From Trichaptum fuscoviolaceum (Eukaryota; Basidiomycota; Agaricomycetes; Hymenochaetales; Trichaptaceae): DNA of 64,000 nt. This document shows positions 8,969 through 21,359 of the stretch, in pieces (the stretch's first letter is position 1; the number at the start of each line of letters is the position of its first letter). The stretch covers positions 6,387,889 through 6,451,888 of the forward strand of contig CAJSYZ010000002.1 of assembly GCA_910574455.1 (NCBI GenBank), in the 5' to 3' direction. The position numbers and the translations under genes were made by a program. The notes under the pieces were generated by a model. That model did no database searches and was not told where the DNA came from. It was given only the letters and a program-made list of their open reading frames with translations.

Positions 8969-11795
8969 ATGATGAGCCCCATACCCGAGCGCAAACGTGA
9001 GTGTCTCCGACTTTTCTTCCTCGTCTACGCAAAAGACTAACAAATTTGAGTTGTAGGCGCAGTGACTTCAACCAGTCTTGCGAAAGGAGATGCAGGGGCG
9101 GGGTCAGAGACGACTTCGACCGCTGAACTCCCTCTGACGACGTCAGCGGCTTCGGCGACCAAGCTCTCTTCGTCTCTTTCTTCAACCAAATTTACATCCA
9201 CGTCCGTAGTGGCATCCACATCCACATCCAAGTCTTCATCCTCGTCAGTCGCAGCGACGTCCACCCCTTCCTCTTCATCAAAATCACGATTTACGAGTTC
9301 TACGATTACACCAAGCTCGAGCTCATCCTCAAGCCCATCCGCATCCGCATCCTCAACCTCATCCACGTCGTCGGGATTCACATCCTCGCGCACCCAATTC
9401 AGCGCGCAGACAGGAGCCGAGTCGTCGTCATCCCTGTCCCTGTCCCAGGCCAAGACGTCGAGCTCGTCTGCGACTTTGTCTTCAGCAAGTGAAACTGAAA
9501 CGGCGACGTCAAGCGTCGTTGATGCGGATACTACGCCTGCGACCTCGGGGTCGAGCAGCGCGACGGACAAGGGAGGACAGGGTTCGTCTGTGAGCACGGG
9601 ATTTATATCTGCGTCTGTGAGGACAAGTACGGATGCGGAGTCACGCAAGGTGTCCTCGTCTACGTGAGTTTTCTTGATTTTTTTATTTTGATTCCTCCTA
9701 TTGACTTGATACATCTCCGCTTTGGTGCGGACAGGGTGTCTGAACCCGTACCTTCGACGACTGCGCTTACGAGGACGGGGTCGGAGGTGGAGGTATCGAG
9801 CTCAAGCTCGAGCGTGGTGGATGGGCTGACGACGTCTGCTGCTACTTTTCCTTCCGCGTCTGTATCCGCGTCTGCCATTGACCAGAAGGGCGAATCCAGT
9901 CTAGCGAGTGCAACCCATGCACCGGCAAGTACGACTACGGGTTTACCTACGACAACGTCGACGCCCGCAACGGCGACCACGTCCTTGACCTCGACTAGAG
10001 CCCCGCTCAAATCGTCTTTGTCTTCCGCTGCGAACGCAAGTCGAGTTTGGAAACCACGTCTACGTCCGCGGTTGGGTCGACGGGGGTGGTTGGATCGAGT
10101 TCGAGTTCGAGTAGCAGTGTGGTGGAGTCGGTTACCGCTTCTGCCACTTCTTTCGCTGGGACGAAAACGAAGACAGCGACGACGTCTGGCGCGAGCGCAA
10201 GCGCGTCCCTCGGTTCATCGAGTTCAAGCACGGGTTCGCGCACGGGGAGACAGAGTACGAGCGCAAATGCGGCGCAATCGACTTCTTCAAGAGCGGCAGA
10301 GTCCTCGACTTCAACGGAGGCAGCGGCCAGCTCGACTGTCTCGACTGCTTCAGGGTCATTCGGGACCGGGTATGACGCCGACAGCGCGAGTGCGAGTGCG
10401 CGCCTCTCACCCTCGTCGGCGGCCGGTAGTATTTCGAGCGTGGTTAGCTCTGCGTCACTGGGAAACACGGGCGGTGTGCCTACGATCTCAGACTCAGCGT
10501 CAGTGTCGGACAGTGGTGCAGCTGCGTCTGCTACTCCTTTCGTGCCTAGCGCGTCTGTTTCTGTGTCCTCGCCGTCTGCAAGCCAGAGCCAGAGCATCTC
10601 CGCATCCGCCTCCGCATCTCTGATCTCAAGCAAGCCACTTACGTCCGGGCGCTTCTCTACCACGACCACGACCTCGACCTCGACCTCGATCACTAAGAGC
10701 GCCAGTACGAGCGCCAGCGCGGAACCTAGTGGATCAACATCAGCGCTCGGCGGGTTCTCGAACACGGCTAGTGCGAGTGCGGGTGCGGGTGCGGGTGCGA
10801 GTGGGAGCGGTGTATCTTCCACTGGCACTCCATTTACCTCTGCCTCTGCCTCCGCCTCTGCATTCAGCTCTGCGCCTGTCTCAACCACTGCGAGCGTGTC
10901 TGCAAGTCAGAGCGCAAGCCTCTCATCGGCTTCGGCCTTCTCGCCCGGCAGCTCGGTGTCAGCGGTCTCTGAGTCTGCGTCTGCGTCTGCGTCTGACTCT
11001 GATTTGGGCACGGCATCGTTGGTGAGCGCGTCGGCGTCCCCGTCAGCATCGGAGGCGAAGACGAAGACCGAGTCACTCGTGCTTTCGGGGACGAAGAGCG
11101 AGTCGACGGTGCGCCATACGCGCACGACTGTGGAACCGACGACGCGGAGTACGTTTGCGTCTAGCGCGTCGCTGAGTGCAAGCGCGACGCCTTCTTCGGC
11201 GTCAGGGTCGTTCCTCTCCGCAGCGTCGTCAAATGCGGCCTTCTCGTTTTCAGCATCAGCATCTGTGTCCGGATCCGCAAGCGCACCCGTCAGCGTCAAC
11301 ACGTCGGTGACGTCACTCGTCCCGAGCTTCTTTACGCCTTCTTCGAGTGCAGAGGCGACGGCGTCGTCGACGACTCTGGTGCCGAGCTTCTTCACGCCGT
11401 CGACTGCCATACCCTCGGCTACTGGGGTCCAGACATCGAGCCGTGCAAAGCACACTTCAGATTCTTCGCCAGGCAAGACAGTGCACCGGTCGAGCAGCGC
11501 AAGCGCCTCGCAGGCGACGTCCATCTCGGTTTTGCCTTCGGGCAGCTTTTCGGCCACTGCTGCGCCGAATGTGACGGTCTCTGCTTCAGCGTCAGCGTCC
11601 TCAGATTCAGCGTTCTCGGGTCTGTCGTTTTCGGGGAGCGCAGGTTTGCCTAACAGCACGTCGACTGGGTTGCGCCCGAGTCTGTGGAGGCCAGGGCCCG
11701 GCAGCAGAATGAACATGCAAAATCCAGTAGTATATTATGATGTACATACTGTAGTTTATATTAATACAATGTCTTGTTTACACACTATGACCTGA
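8969..11795 (+). pseudogene. Gene A copy 2: Ser/Thr/Ala-rich protein with a 1-nt deletion in exon 3
   Basis: Predicted exons 8969-8996, 9057-9663 and 9735-11795. The introns of 60 and 71 nt are GT-AG. The start chosen is the first ATG of an ATG-ATG pair that opens every copy (residues MMSPIPERK); a further intron in the leader (GTGCGT near 8840) is likely, and an upstream coding exon cannot be excluded. Exon phases join correctly. Total coding length is one base short of a multiple of three because one base is missing near 10041 relative to copy 1. The C-terminal end (about 30 residues) is identical to other copies. The low-complexity S/T/A protein has no recognisable domain. Confidence 0.6.
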
Positions 11796-12553
11796 TGCAG
11801 AGAGCACACCAATTAAGATCGACAGTAAGGCGCTGGCGGGTGGGCTGCAGTATGGGCCGACGGCTGGGTGGGTGCCGCTTGTGAGCTGGCTGAATGGACC
11901 GCAGAAGTATTTACATGGGCGTAATGAGGGAGAGGGATGGAGAATATTGAGGGGCTCGGGGGCTTAGACGCACACCAAGGAATAGTTTGATCTTAATGAT
12001 CTTGCCGTATTGCCCGATCCAGTCATGTAGGAGAGTCGAACCTTATCGAGGGGCTCGGGCTTGCAGGACTTGTTGTACAAGGTGAGTGCTGGGTTGGTTT
12101 GATGTGAGACTAAGTAGTCTTCGGAGGTGCACCAAGGCCGTCTCTGAGATTACCGCCAGCGGTACCTCAACCGCGAAGACTGGATGGTCAGATATTAGAG
12201 TGTAGACAAGATATTATATTGGTGTTAACTACAGTGCAATATGTACATTATAATACACTAATGAAAGTAAAGGTCGGGCAGAGATAGCACGGCAGTCAAC
12301 TTGACGAGCTGCTGATGTGTAGCTTAACTTCTTCTTTGCAGTCGGCGCAGCACCACTAACCTGAGTTCGCGGCCCTTGAGTAAACTGAGTCGGTGTGCTT
12401 CCAGACGTCGAACCAGGCGAGTGATTATGAGCGTATTTCAATCAATAAACAGCGTGATAGCACACCAAGATGATAGAATCCATCTCAGCTTAGGCTGATG
12501 GTCTCGCGAATGTTGGACGCCGTCGTTCTCACTGGGCGTGCGTGCCTCCCCGC

Positions 12554-12976
12554 TCAAAACGCTTCATGACCTCTGCCCTGCTTCGGGGCCATCATGCCCT
12601 TGCCATCCTTGCCTCTGCCGCTGCGAGAGAGCTTCTGTGGGAGGTAGTTGACCGAGCGTGAGTGGTGTCGCCATCGTGGCCAATGGTGTTGGATGGGGTG
12701 AGTGAACGAAAGGAGTTCTTGCGCGAGCTCAGCGAAGGGTGCATTTGGAGATTCGAGAGATGTGCTTGCGTCGTTGTCTGCGAGGATGCGTTGCTGTGAG
12801 GAAGGGAGCGAGTTAGCATGATGCTGGACATCATGCACCATGCATTGTCAGGACTTGAGTTGTGCGAGTACTTGCTTTGTAGTAAGGTGGCTTGTGTTAA
12901 GAGATAGTGGTCGAAAGTAGAAAGACGCGTCGCATCCATAAACGGACTCAAGTTGACTCTTGCACTCAAATTTCAT
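12554..12976 (-). CDS. Candidate gene D copy 2
   Basis: Same two-exon model as the copy at 2939-3361, at an offset of 9,615 bp. The coding sequence appears unchanged. Confidence 0.3.
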
Positions 12977-15303
12977 TCGACTTTCAATTACACACAGAGA
13001 TTCCGAGTAAAAATCAATTAAATTGCAGAAAAGAATCTATCTACTATATCTCTAACACCTGAAGATATGTAGGCAAATTAATGAGGTGTAATGTAGAAGA
13101 CAAATATAGCTTACCTGCTATAGATCCTTACGGACGAATATGACTATGGACTGCAAGTTAGAATTGGTTGAAGACGGAAGACGAAACAAGATTACCTTGC
13201 GACCCCGCAAATCAGGCGGCACCACGTACGGGCATAGTCTCGGTATGTACGAGCATAAGTTCCCCCTCTGGTTCCAAGTCGAGTGCTGCAAGTCCAAGTC
13301 GAGCGCCGTGTCCAGAAGACGGAGAAGAATTAAAAAGCGATGCAGTGGGTTAAAAGTCAAAAAGGAGTTTAAAGTGCCGGGCCCGGACTATTACATGCAA
13401 TTAACTACGAAATCAAGAAAATAATCCTGGGATAAAGTCTGTAAGGCAATGGTCAGGTTGTGTTGGCCTGAAGGGAAAGGTCAGAAATGCAAAGACAAGA
13501 GAATTAGTAATTGCTTATCTTTCTCGCACTCGACATGCGTAACCCCCGGATCCCAAGTTCAAATCCAAAATCCTAAACGTAACTATGGCAATGTTAAAGG
13601 ACAGACGTAATGAAGAAGCAATGCACTTACCAAGCGCATGGCGGCGCTTGCCAACCAAAAAAATTCCGAGCCCAAATTCGAAGCCATCCGCAAGCTCTAG
13701 GTACGCGTCAGCGAGAGGAAATCAAAGAAGAGAAGTTACGCGCCAGAGAAGAGCCAGGGCGGCATCGAGGAAAAGCAAAGGCAGTGTCGAGGACGGGGCT
13801 AAGAAAGACGCGTCAGCGGGCAGAGCGAAGAGCAAAGATAAACTTACAATTGCACCGCCGAAAGCGGAGAAGAAGGAAAGAGCCAACACCCAAATAGTAG
13901 AATCCCGACGGAGCGGGGAAGAGGCCAAGCTGTACCATTCTGAGAAGTGTGGGCGCACACACTTCAGACATCCACGGGAGCTACCCTACAAGGAGTCTGG
14001 CTCAGACGGAGAACAGCTGGGGCAAGAAGCCCAAGCGCTGCTTGGTGCGGGCACACAAGCTTATATCGTCTGTGAGACCTCGCTTGGATCAGGAGTCTCA
14101 CGGCGAAGATCTGATGAGAACAGAAGAAGAGCAACCGCTTCACGGGCTCTGATTCCGCCGCTTTGCAGCTCGCATAGCTAGTGTCGATCAAGCACGTAAT
14201 AAATTATTTTCTTCTTGCTATTCCATCCTCCCTGCTGGCGTTTCGCCCTGCATGCACCGTCTCCTATAGTTCAGAAGTTGGTGCCCGTAGTTGCATAGCA
14301 GAAACATAGGAATTAATGCAAGTTCTCGAGTGAAGAAAGGTAGACTCATGCAAGTGTGTGCAATAGATTATCGCGCGTTCTGTGCGGCCTGTCATCGCTT
14401 ATTTCATGCTTGAAACACTTCTGCTTTGGTGGAGACTAATATAAGAGATTACAGAGCTCCGATTGGTGTCAGGAAGCAGACATGGAAGGTCTAGACAACC
14501 CGCTGGTCGCTTGCCAAACGGACCCCATTCCATGATTCTCTCGCTTGCAATCTACATGTAAATCCGCCAAATTAGGCGGAGACCCAACAGCCTGACTGAA
14601 GATACTCACTGAAGATCCCTCTCGAAGGGTGTTTAAGCAGGCAAACTGGCTGCTGGCGAAATGAAACCCTCTTTGCAAGGATGCATAGCAGAGAGCATTG
14701 CCAACCTTCGGAGAAAGTCAGAGAGCGAAATGGGTGTATGGACCGTGTAAACTTCGCCAATTAGCCGATAAATGCTGTCGCTTATTGTAACAGATCTGCA
14801 AATCGGACAGAAATCTGTGTCGAAGACAGAGGGGAACACCGGGAAATCTTGCTGCAATCATTTGCAAGTTCTGTCCCGTTGCATGAAATCCAGCCACAGA
14901 AACGCGGATTTCAATGCATTATTAGGCCAATATACACCTCCAGATTATACAGACAGGTATTGAAAGACTGCAGAACGGGGAGGATGGCTTAAAGACGAAG
15001 AATTCCACGGGCGGGAGAGAAGCGCCCGTTGGACGGCACATAGCCGAGATCTCTATGTCCGCCGTATTTAGGCCCGATTTTGCGTTACTTGGCGGTCCCG
15101 TGTGTCGCCTGAGCATAGAAGATGTTGTCAGAATGTGCAAAAAGAAATGTGTCAAGAAGGGTCAACGTGGAAGAGAAGAAACATGCAAACGACGGTTCAC
15201 CACCGTTCTCATTCCCAATATAGCAATCCTTTTTTGCAAACCTTCGTCTGTATGTTTTTGCACCTGCTGAGCAGATTTGGGGTTGTATATAGCTTTCAAA
15301 TGT

Positions 15304-15552
15304 ATGGTTATAGTGCTTTACTTGCTGTGCATGACTTGCACTCCCGCAAGCGGTGCACACGGAAGAATAAGCTTTAGGCGCAAATTGATGCACTGCTGCA
15401 ATGAAGACTTCGACCCGAGATCCATACGGGTGATTGGCTCAGCACCCCTGAATCATGCTGTGTCTCCTTCTCTTGGTTGTCCGGCCTCACGGAGACAATT
15501 GCTAACTGGATCTTGCTACTCGAAGAGGGTATGGAATACAATACTTTCTTGA
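15304..15552 (+). CDS. Candidate gene B copy 2
   Basis: Same frame as the copy at 5696, one codon shorter than copy 1 because of an in-frame indel near 15453 (adds CAT relative to the shortest copy). Confidence 0.35.
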   Translation: MVIVLYLLCMTCTPASGAHGRISFRRKLMHCCNEDFDPRSIRVIGSAPLNHAVSPSLGCPASRRQLLTGSCYSKRVWNTILS

Positions 15553-16018
15553 TTTTTTATGCATCCAGATATGCTGCAAAGTACATTCCTGAATTGAACG
15601 CGCAGCTGCTTCTCAAAGACTGTGTCGAGGCATCTAGCCAAAGAGGGCTAGCGTCTCAGGGACATGGTTCCCCTAAAGCCGCCACCTTCGGAGGTAGTTT
15701 ACCGCCCCGTGTTGCCCGTGCAGACAATTCTTTCATTTCCAGAGCTGAGACTCGAGAGTCAGACGGGCGATTGGTGCACGGCCCTGAATTACGTTTGGTA
15801 CCTTCTGTACATGTCTTCAATCTTGAGAAACCCGTGCATAGCTTTGTATCCGCCAAGCGGCAGTCCGAGCGCATTGATGCAAAAACAAAGTGTGGGTGGT
15901 GATTGGCTGAGGGAGCTTCGATTTCTGAATTAGAAAACTAACTAATTCTGGCACCAAATTGGTGTTCCAGGGCCAGATGAGCGTTTGGTGTGATGTCCCT
16001 GAGTGCATGGTCCACATA

Positions 16019-16367
16019 GCATTGTATATATGGATTGACACCCTCCGAGCAGCAATATATATATGGATCAAAGCCCGCTGAGTGAGGCCTGGACAGCAAT
16101 GTATATCAAGAGCGCGCGAGCAACACTTTTGGGCACAGTAGAGAGTTGACGCAAGCGGTGTTGCACTATAGAACAAAAGAGATAAGCTAGAAGAAGCATT
16201 AGAAGGCTCCTGATTGTTCTGTTGTGACCCTGAGCTCCTCTGCGTCATTCAGAGGCACCTTCACTGAATTCCTGTAATGCAATATATATATGTATTTGAC
16301 GCGGGCGAGCAGCAGTTTAGAGGCCTGACCAGCAATATATATATGTATCGACGCCGGGCGAGCGGCG
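16019..16367. repeat. AT-core motif cluster, unit 2
   Basis: Same five-motif arrangement as 6414-6762 with no visible change. Confidence 0.6.
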
Positions 16368-16601
16368 CTTCTGAGTGCAGTTGCATCAACTTCCTTCAGC
16401 CGGCCTGACCCTGAGCGCGCGCAAAGCGATCGAAATTGACGGACGCACGAGATTAAGCGAGGAAAGAAATATTGCCGAGTAGAACTGAAGCGAGGCCTCT
16501 CGCAACTAGATTGGAATGCGTAGCTCGCACAGACCAAGGGCGATGGCTATAAAGGCTTGCGCGAAGCGGAGACAAGTTCATTAGACCTTCATTATGCTGT
16601 T

Positions 16602-17145
16602 ATGCTGGCATATTCTCCCTTGATGCCGTCCCTCCTCCCGTGTCATTGCCCTTCACGTTGCATCATTGCAGTTGCCTCCCCTCACTCTATTATACTCTTT
16701 GCCCTCACTATAATGGAGGTAAGTCCGTCATGCGTAATTAGACAATATGTGGGTGCTTACACGGCCTATTTTTGCATAGATTATGTGTTTGCACCGAAGC
16801 TCTTCGCCGGACATTGTCTTGGGCCATCTATTTGTGAGTTTATATGACTGTCTCGTGGTAGAAACAGTTACTTAAATTCTATTCAGGTTTTACTGGCGGA
16901 CTCGGCGGGCGCTACGTGGGCGCCTAATCGTCGCAAGACGGTCTTTGTGCTGCAAATGCGCTGGTGCCATGGTTGCGCGTGCAATCGAGTCGACATGGTT
17001 GAGCCAGGAGTTCCTGAGTTCTGCACGCAGGACAGAGTGGTTCAAGCAATTGGCTGTGGTGCAGGTATGTCATTTCAGTTGGATTTGACAGAATAATTGA
17101 TATTTACATACAGCAATGGCGAATGCGCGGGTGCACATTGCCTAG
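16602..17145 (+). CDS. Candidate gene C copy 2
   Basis: Same four-exon model as the copy at 6997. Exon 1 is two codons longer (ProSer insertion). All splice sites are preserved. Confidence 0.4.
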
Positions 17146-17572
17146 TATTGCGGCAGCATGCGTTCTCTTCACCATATGTGAGTTGTCCTGACTACGGACA
17201 GAGATAGTTCTGTCGCAGAAAGACAAGTCTGCCATCTTCGATTTGAGCCCGGGGACAAGACAATTGCAAGTTCAATAACTGCAACTGTTGGGCTGCGATG
17301 GCAAATGCTTGCTGGAGGCGGGCGGGTTTGACTATTGCGGCAGCATGCGTTCGATTGCCATAATGTGAGTTGTCTTGACTACGGACAGAGATAGAAGCAT
17401 TGCTTACAATCATCTCGCAGAAAGACAAGTCTGCCAACTTTGATTCAAACGAGGACTAAGCCTGCAATGGCGAGGACTTGGTTCCCACGTTGTAGCGGCC
17501 CGCGATGAGTTGCATTAGCTACTGCACCGCGGCCGTAGTCGGTAGATAGAATGCCAAAGCACGGGGGAGGTC

Positions 17573-17935
17573 ATGCCCGTCCGTGCTACAGCACCAACAT
17601 GTACTGGAAGAGGGTCGTGGACTAGCGACGTTTTTACAAAATCGTGGGAATTCAGACCTTTTATGGCAATTTCAGGCACAAAATGTGTCACCTTAAGTTT
17701 AGGGCCAGTCTTATCTCTTGAAGCGACAAACAGCGACGGTTACGACGTCATCAAGATCTCAGCGCCCATGATCAGAGTTAACTTTAGCCTCTGCGCACAC
17801 GCAGTCCATGTCGGACTCGCGCCTTGTCCAGGGCGTACCTGCAGATCGAATCCGTGGACACAAGTGATGGCACACTCTTGTACGCAGCTGATATCCGACG
17901 TGACAGTGATCACTCCCAGCCGTCCTATCCTATAG
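17573..17935 (+). CDS. Open frame G copy 2
   Basis: Same length as the copy at 7952. One silent change near its start (Arg codon). Confidence 0.28.
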   Translation: MPVRATAPTCTGRGSWTSDVFTKSWEFRPFMAISGTKCVTLSLGPVLSLEATNSDGYDVIKISAPMIRVNFSLCAHAVHVGLAPCPGRTCRSNPWTQVMAHSCTQLISDVTVITPSRPIL

Positions 17936-20477
17936 CGTCGACGAGCGTTGTCCAACCGGGAATCCGGGAATGTTCGTTTCGCAGAGCGCCCACCGGCAGC
18001 CAGAGCTCCTCCGCCTCGCCTTGCGTTGTGCTCTATCCGACCTCTGACAGCCCACATCACATCAGCTTGCCGGTATGATGCGATGCGTCAGAAAGCCATA
18101 TGTATCCTCCGTCCCTCAGACCCGCTGCAGGCCACCTGCTGTCCTAGGGGAGTATCCTTGTCTCTTTTCTTTTCCTTCACGAGTTCGACGTTCTTTAAGT
18201 CCGGCTCACCACGAGGTGCGTATTGCTTTTCCTCTTTGCGCGTTGGGCGGAGATACAGGACTGACGATGACACTCACTCTAGCCTGGCACGCTCCTGGCG
18301 AGCAACAAAAGACATAAAAAACACCAAGTCGCACACGGCCGACTGGGTATCCTTCGTTCATTTTCGTGATCTAAAGGTGCAGGGGCGCCGGTTGTAGTGG
18401 GAGAAACTCAGGCTGGCTGGGGAGGTGCATTCGTTCGTCTTCGTCTTCGTATTTCACAGGTGCGTAGCACTTGTCTTTTCAGTCTGGAATGCTGGTTAAT
18501 ATTGCGTGTAGGTTTAATACAGCCATTTACTTCGTTCTTTACAAGCTTTTCGGTCTTTTCGACTTTTCCTAGACTTTGCTTAATGATGAGCCCCATACCC
18601 GAGCGGAAACGTGAGCATCTTCGGACTTTTCTTGCGCGCTGTGGAAACATCCTGACGGATTTGATTTGTAGGCGCGGCGACTGCGACGAGCCTCGCGAAA
18701 GAAGATACGGGAGCGGGGTCAGAGACGATTTCATCTACTGAACTCCCTCTCGCAACGTCGGCTCCGGCATTGTCGACCAAGCTCTCTTCATCCAAGCTCT
18801 CTTCGTCCGTTTCTTCAACCAAATCTACACACACATCCGTAGCGGCAACCTCATTTACCGCCAAGTCTTCGCCCTCGTCCATCGCAGCGACGTCCACTCT
18901 TTCTCTCTCCTCTTCCTCGTCTGCTTTGTCAAAATCACGATTTACGAGTTCTACGATTGCACCCATCTCAACGAGGACATCAACGTTCTCCGCATCCGCA
19001 TCCTCAACCTCATCCACGTCGTCGGGATTCACATCCTCGCGCACCCAATTCAGCGCGCAGGCAGGAGCCGAGTCGTCGTCATCCCTGTCCCTGTCCCAGG
19101 CCAAGACGTCGAGCTCGTCTGCGACTTTGTCTTCAGCAAGTGAAACTGAAACGGCGACGTCAAGCGTCGTTGATGCGGATACTACGCCTGCGACCTCGGG
19201 GTCGAGCAGCGCGACGGACAAGGGAGGACAGGGTTCGTCTGTGAGCACGGGATTTGTATCTGCGTCTGTGAGGACAAGTACGGATGCGGAGTCACGCAAG
19301 GTGTCCTCGTCTACGTGAGTTTTCTTGATTTTTTAATTTTGATTCCTCCTATTGACTTGATACATCTCCGCTTTGGTGCGGACAGGGTGTCTGAACCCGT
19401 ACCTTCGACGACTGCGCTTACGAGGACGGGGTTGGAGGTGGAGGTATCGAGCTCAAGCTCGAGCGTGGTGGATGGGCTGACGACGTCTGCTGCTACTTTT
19501 CCTTCCGCGTCTGTATCCGCGTCTGGCATTGACCAGAAGGGCGAATCCAGTCTAGCGAGTGCAACCCATGCACAGGCAAGTACGACTACGGGTTTACCTA
19601 CGACGACGTCGACGCCCGCAACGACGACCACGTCCTTGACCTCGACCAGAGCCCCGCTCAAATCGTCTTTGTCTTCCGCTGCGCACGCAAGTGCGAGTTT
19701 GGAAACCACGTCTACGTCCGCGGTTGGGTCGACGGGGGTGGTTGGATCGAGTTCGAGTTCGAGTAGCAGTGTGGTGGAGTCGGTTACCGCTTCTGCCACT
19801 TCTTTCGCTGGGACGAAAACGAAGACAGCGACGACGTCTGGCGCGAGCGCAAGCGCGTCCCTCGGTTCATCGAGTTCAAGCACGGGTTCGCGCACGGGGA
19901 GACAGAGTACGAGCGCAAATGCGGCGCAATCGACTTCTTCAAGAGCGGCAGAGTCCTCGACTTCAACGGAGGCAGCGGCCAGCTCGACTGTCTCGACTGC
20001 TTCAGGGTCATTCGGGACCGGGTATGACGCCGACAGCGCGAGTGCGAGTGCGCGCCTCTCACCCTCGTCGGCGGCCGGTAGTATTTCGAGCGTGGTCAGC
20101 TCTGCGTCTGTGTCTGCGTCATTGGGGAACACGGGCGGTGTGCCTACGATCTCAGACTCAGACTCAGCGTCAGTGTCGGACAGTGGTGCAGCTGCGTCTG
20201 CTACTCCTTTCGTGCCTAGCGCGTCTGTTTCTGTGTCCTCGCCGTCTGCAAGCCAGAGCCAGAGCATCTCCGCATCCGCCTCCGCATCTCTGATCTCAAG
20301 CAAGCCACTTACGTCCGGGCGCTTCTCTACCACGACCACGACCTCGACCTCGACCTCGATCACTAAGAGCGCCAGTACGAGCGCCAGCGCGGAACCTAGT
20401 GGATCAACATCAGCGCTCGGCGGGTTCTCGAACACGGCTAGTGCGAGTGCGTCGTCGTCGGGGGGAAGTGGGAGCGG

Positions 20478-20482
20478 TGTAT
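20478..20482 (+). repeat. Target-site duplication of the LTR element, left
   Basis: TGTAT, repeated at 30613-30617 directly after the 3' LTR. Units 1 and 2 carry a single TGTAT at the homologous site in gene A. Confidence 0.95.
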
Positions 20483-21325
20483 TGTCACGACTACACTTTT
20501 ACCTAACCTTTCCGAACAGGTACTACGATGTCCGCTCATAGTTCGGCACTCCGACTCGTCTCCACCGAACGGACATCGTGGACAACGTGTGCACGCAGGG
20601 ATATCAGACTAATATCCATCCCGTGCCAACATCCGCCATAGGCCGAACGCCGGACAATACAATTGGATATCCAATATCCAATACTGTCACTAACCTTTCG
20701 CACTAGACATCGGATCATAGCCGGGCCGACCGCAAACGTATTACCACGTGCATTCCGCACTACATCCGACGTCATAGGGCCCCGCTACGTACCTGACCGG
20801 ACCGCCGAAACGGACCCTTTCTATTCTTTCTATCCTGAACATGCCGCATACATGCGATTGCCTCCGTTGTAACCTTCGGCCTCGCATTTACTCCTTTCCC
20901 TTTTCATTCATGCCTTCAACCCGATCCGGACTACGATCGGACATGCGTTTTATCAACAATGTACAAACAGGTCTCAACTATAAAGTCGATACATGTATCG
21001 TAGTATAGCTTCGACTCAAATATCACAAGTCCTAGGGTATCAATACGATACTAGGCCGTTGAGCTCCACCAGACCTTCGTCCGACCTTATACTGCGCGAT
21101 TCGCAGTCGGGATCGACTTATCCCGGTTCTCTCTTCAGTTTCCGACTCTTACGTCGAACTGCGTTCGACTCTCTTCTCTATATCTATTAGGCTCCGTAGC
21201 CTTGTCCGTGAGTTCGTGTTAGCTTAACGAAGCTAACGTTTCTTCCTTTATTAGAGCCACCCCTTCGGTCGTCCGTCTTAACAGTCGGACTTCCGTTTCT
21301 CAAAGGTCTGAAGCCCGGTCTGACA
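20483..21325 (+). repeat. 5' LTR (843 bp)
   Basis: Starts TGTCACGACT and ends GGTCTGACA. Contains a TATA box (20979-20985), the predicted transcript start region near 21013, and an 8-bp stem hairpin GTTAGCTT/AAGCTAAC at 21218-21237 in the transcribed part. Confidence 0.96.
20979..20985 (+). promoter_or_regulatory. LTR TATA box
   Basis: TATAAAG, 34 bp before the 11-nt segment (21013-21023) that is complementary to the primer-binding site. That distance is normal for a TATA box to start site. Confidence 0.7.
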
Positions 21326-21327
21326 GT

Positions 21328-21338
21328 ATATTTGAGTC
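21328..21338 (+). other. Primer-binding site of self-priming type
   Basis: ATATTTGAGTC, two bases after the 5' LTR. It does not resemble a tRNA 3' end complement (no TGG start). It is the exact reverse complement of GACTCAAATAT at 21013-21023, the predicted 5' end of the element's own RNA. The Tf1 element of fission yeast primes reverse transcription in this way. Confidence 0.75.
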
Positions 21339-21359
21339 CTTCCCACACGGACAGGCTCG

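Larger units (their letters stand above)
118..9734 (+). repeat. Tandem unit 1 (9,617 bp)
   Basis: First complete unit of a direct tandem array, with boundaries set at the start of gene A exon 3. Bases 1-117 are the tail of the preceding unit. Contents: gene A copy 1 exon 3 (to 2095/2178), spacer, gene D (2939-3361, minus), Arg/Lys-rich frame (3920-4573), gene B (5696-5947), AT-core motifs (6414-6762), gene C (6943-7534), frame G (7952-8314), first exons of gene A copy 2 (from 8969). Long stretches are base-for-base identical to unit 2 at an offset of 9,605-9,617. Confidence 0.95.
9735..19385 (+). repeat. Tandem unit 2 (9,651 bp)
   Basis: Same gene order as unit 1. Visible differences include a 1-nt deletion in gene A near 10041, a 1-nt deletion near 13543 that shortens the Arg/Lys-rich frame, a 6-nt deletion near 14150, and a 6-nt longer gene C first exon. 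The last 700 bp, the 5' part of gene A copy 3, diverge clearly from the matching part of unit 1. Confidence 0.95.
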
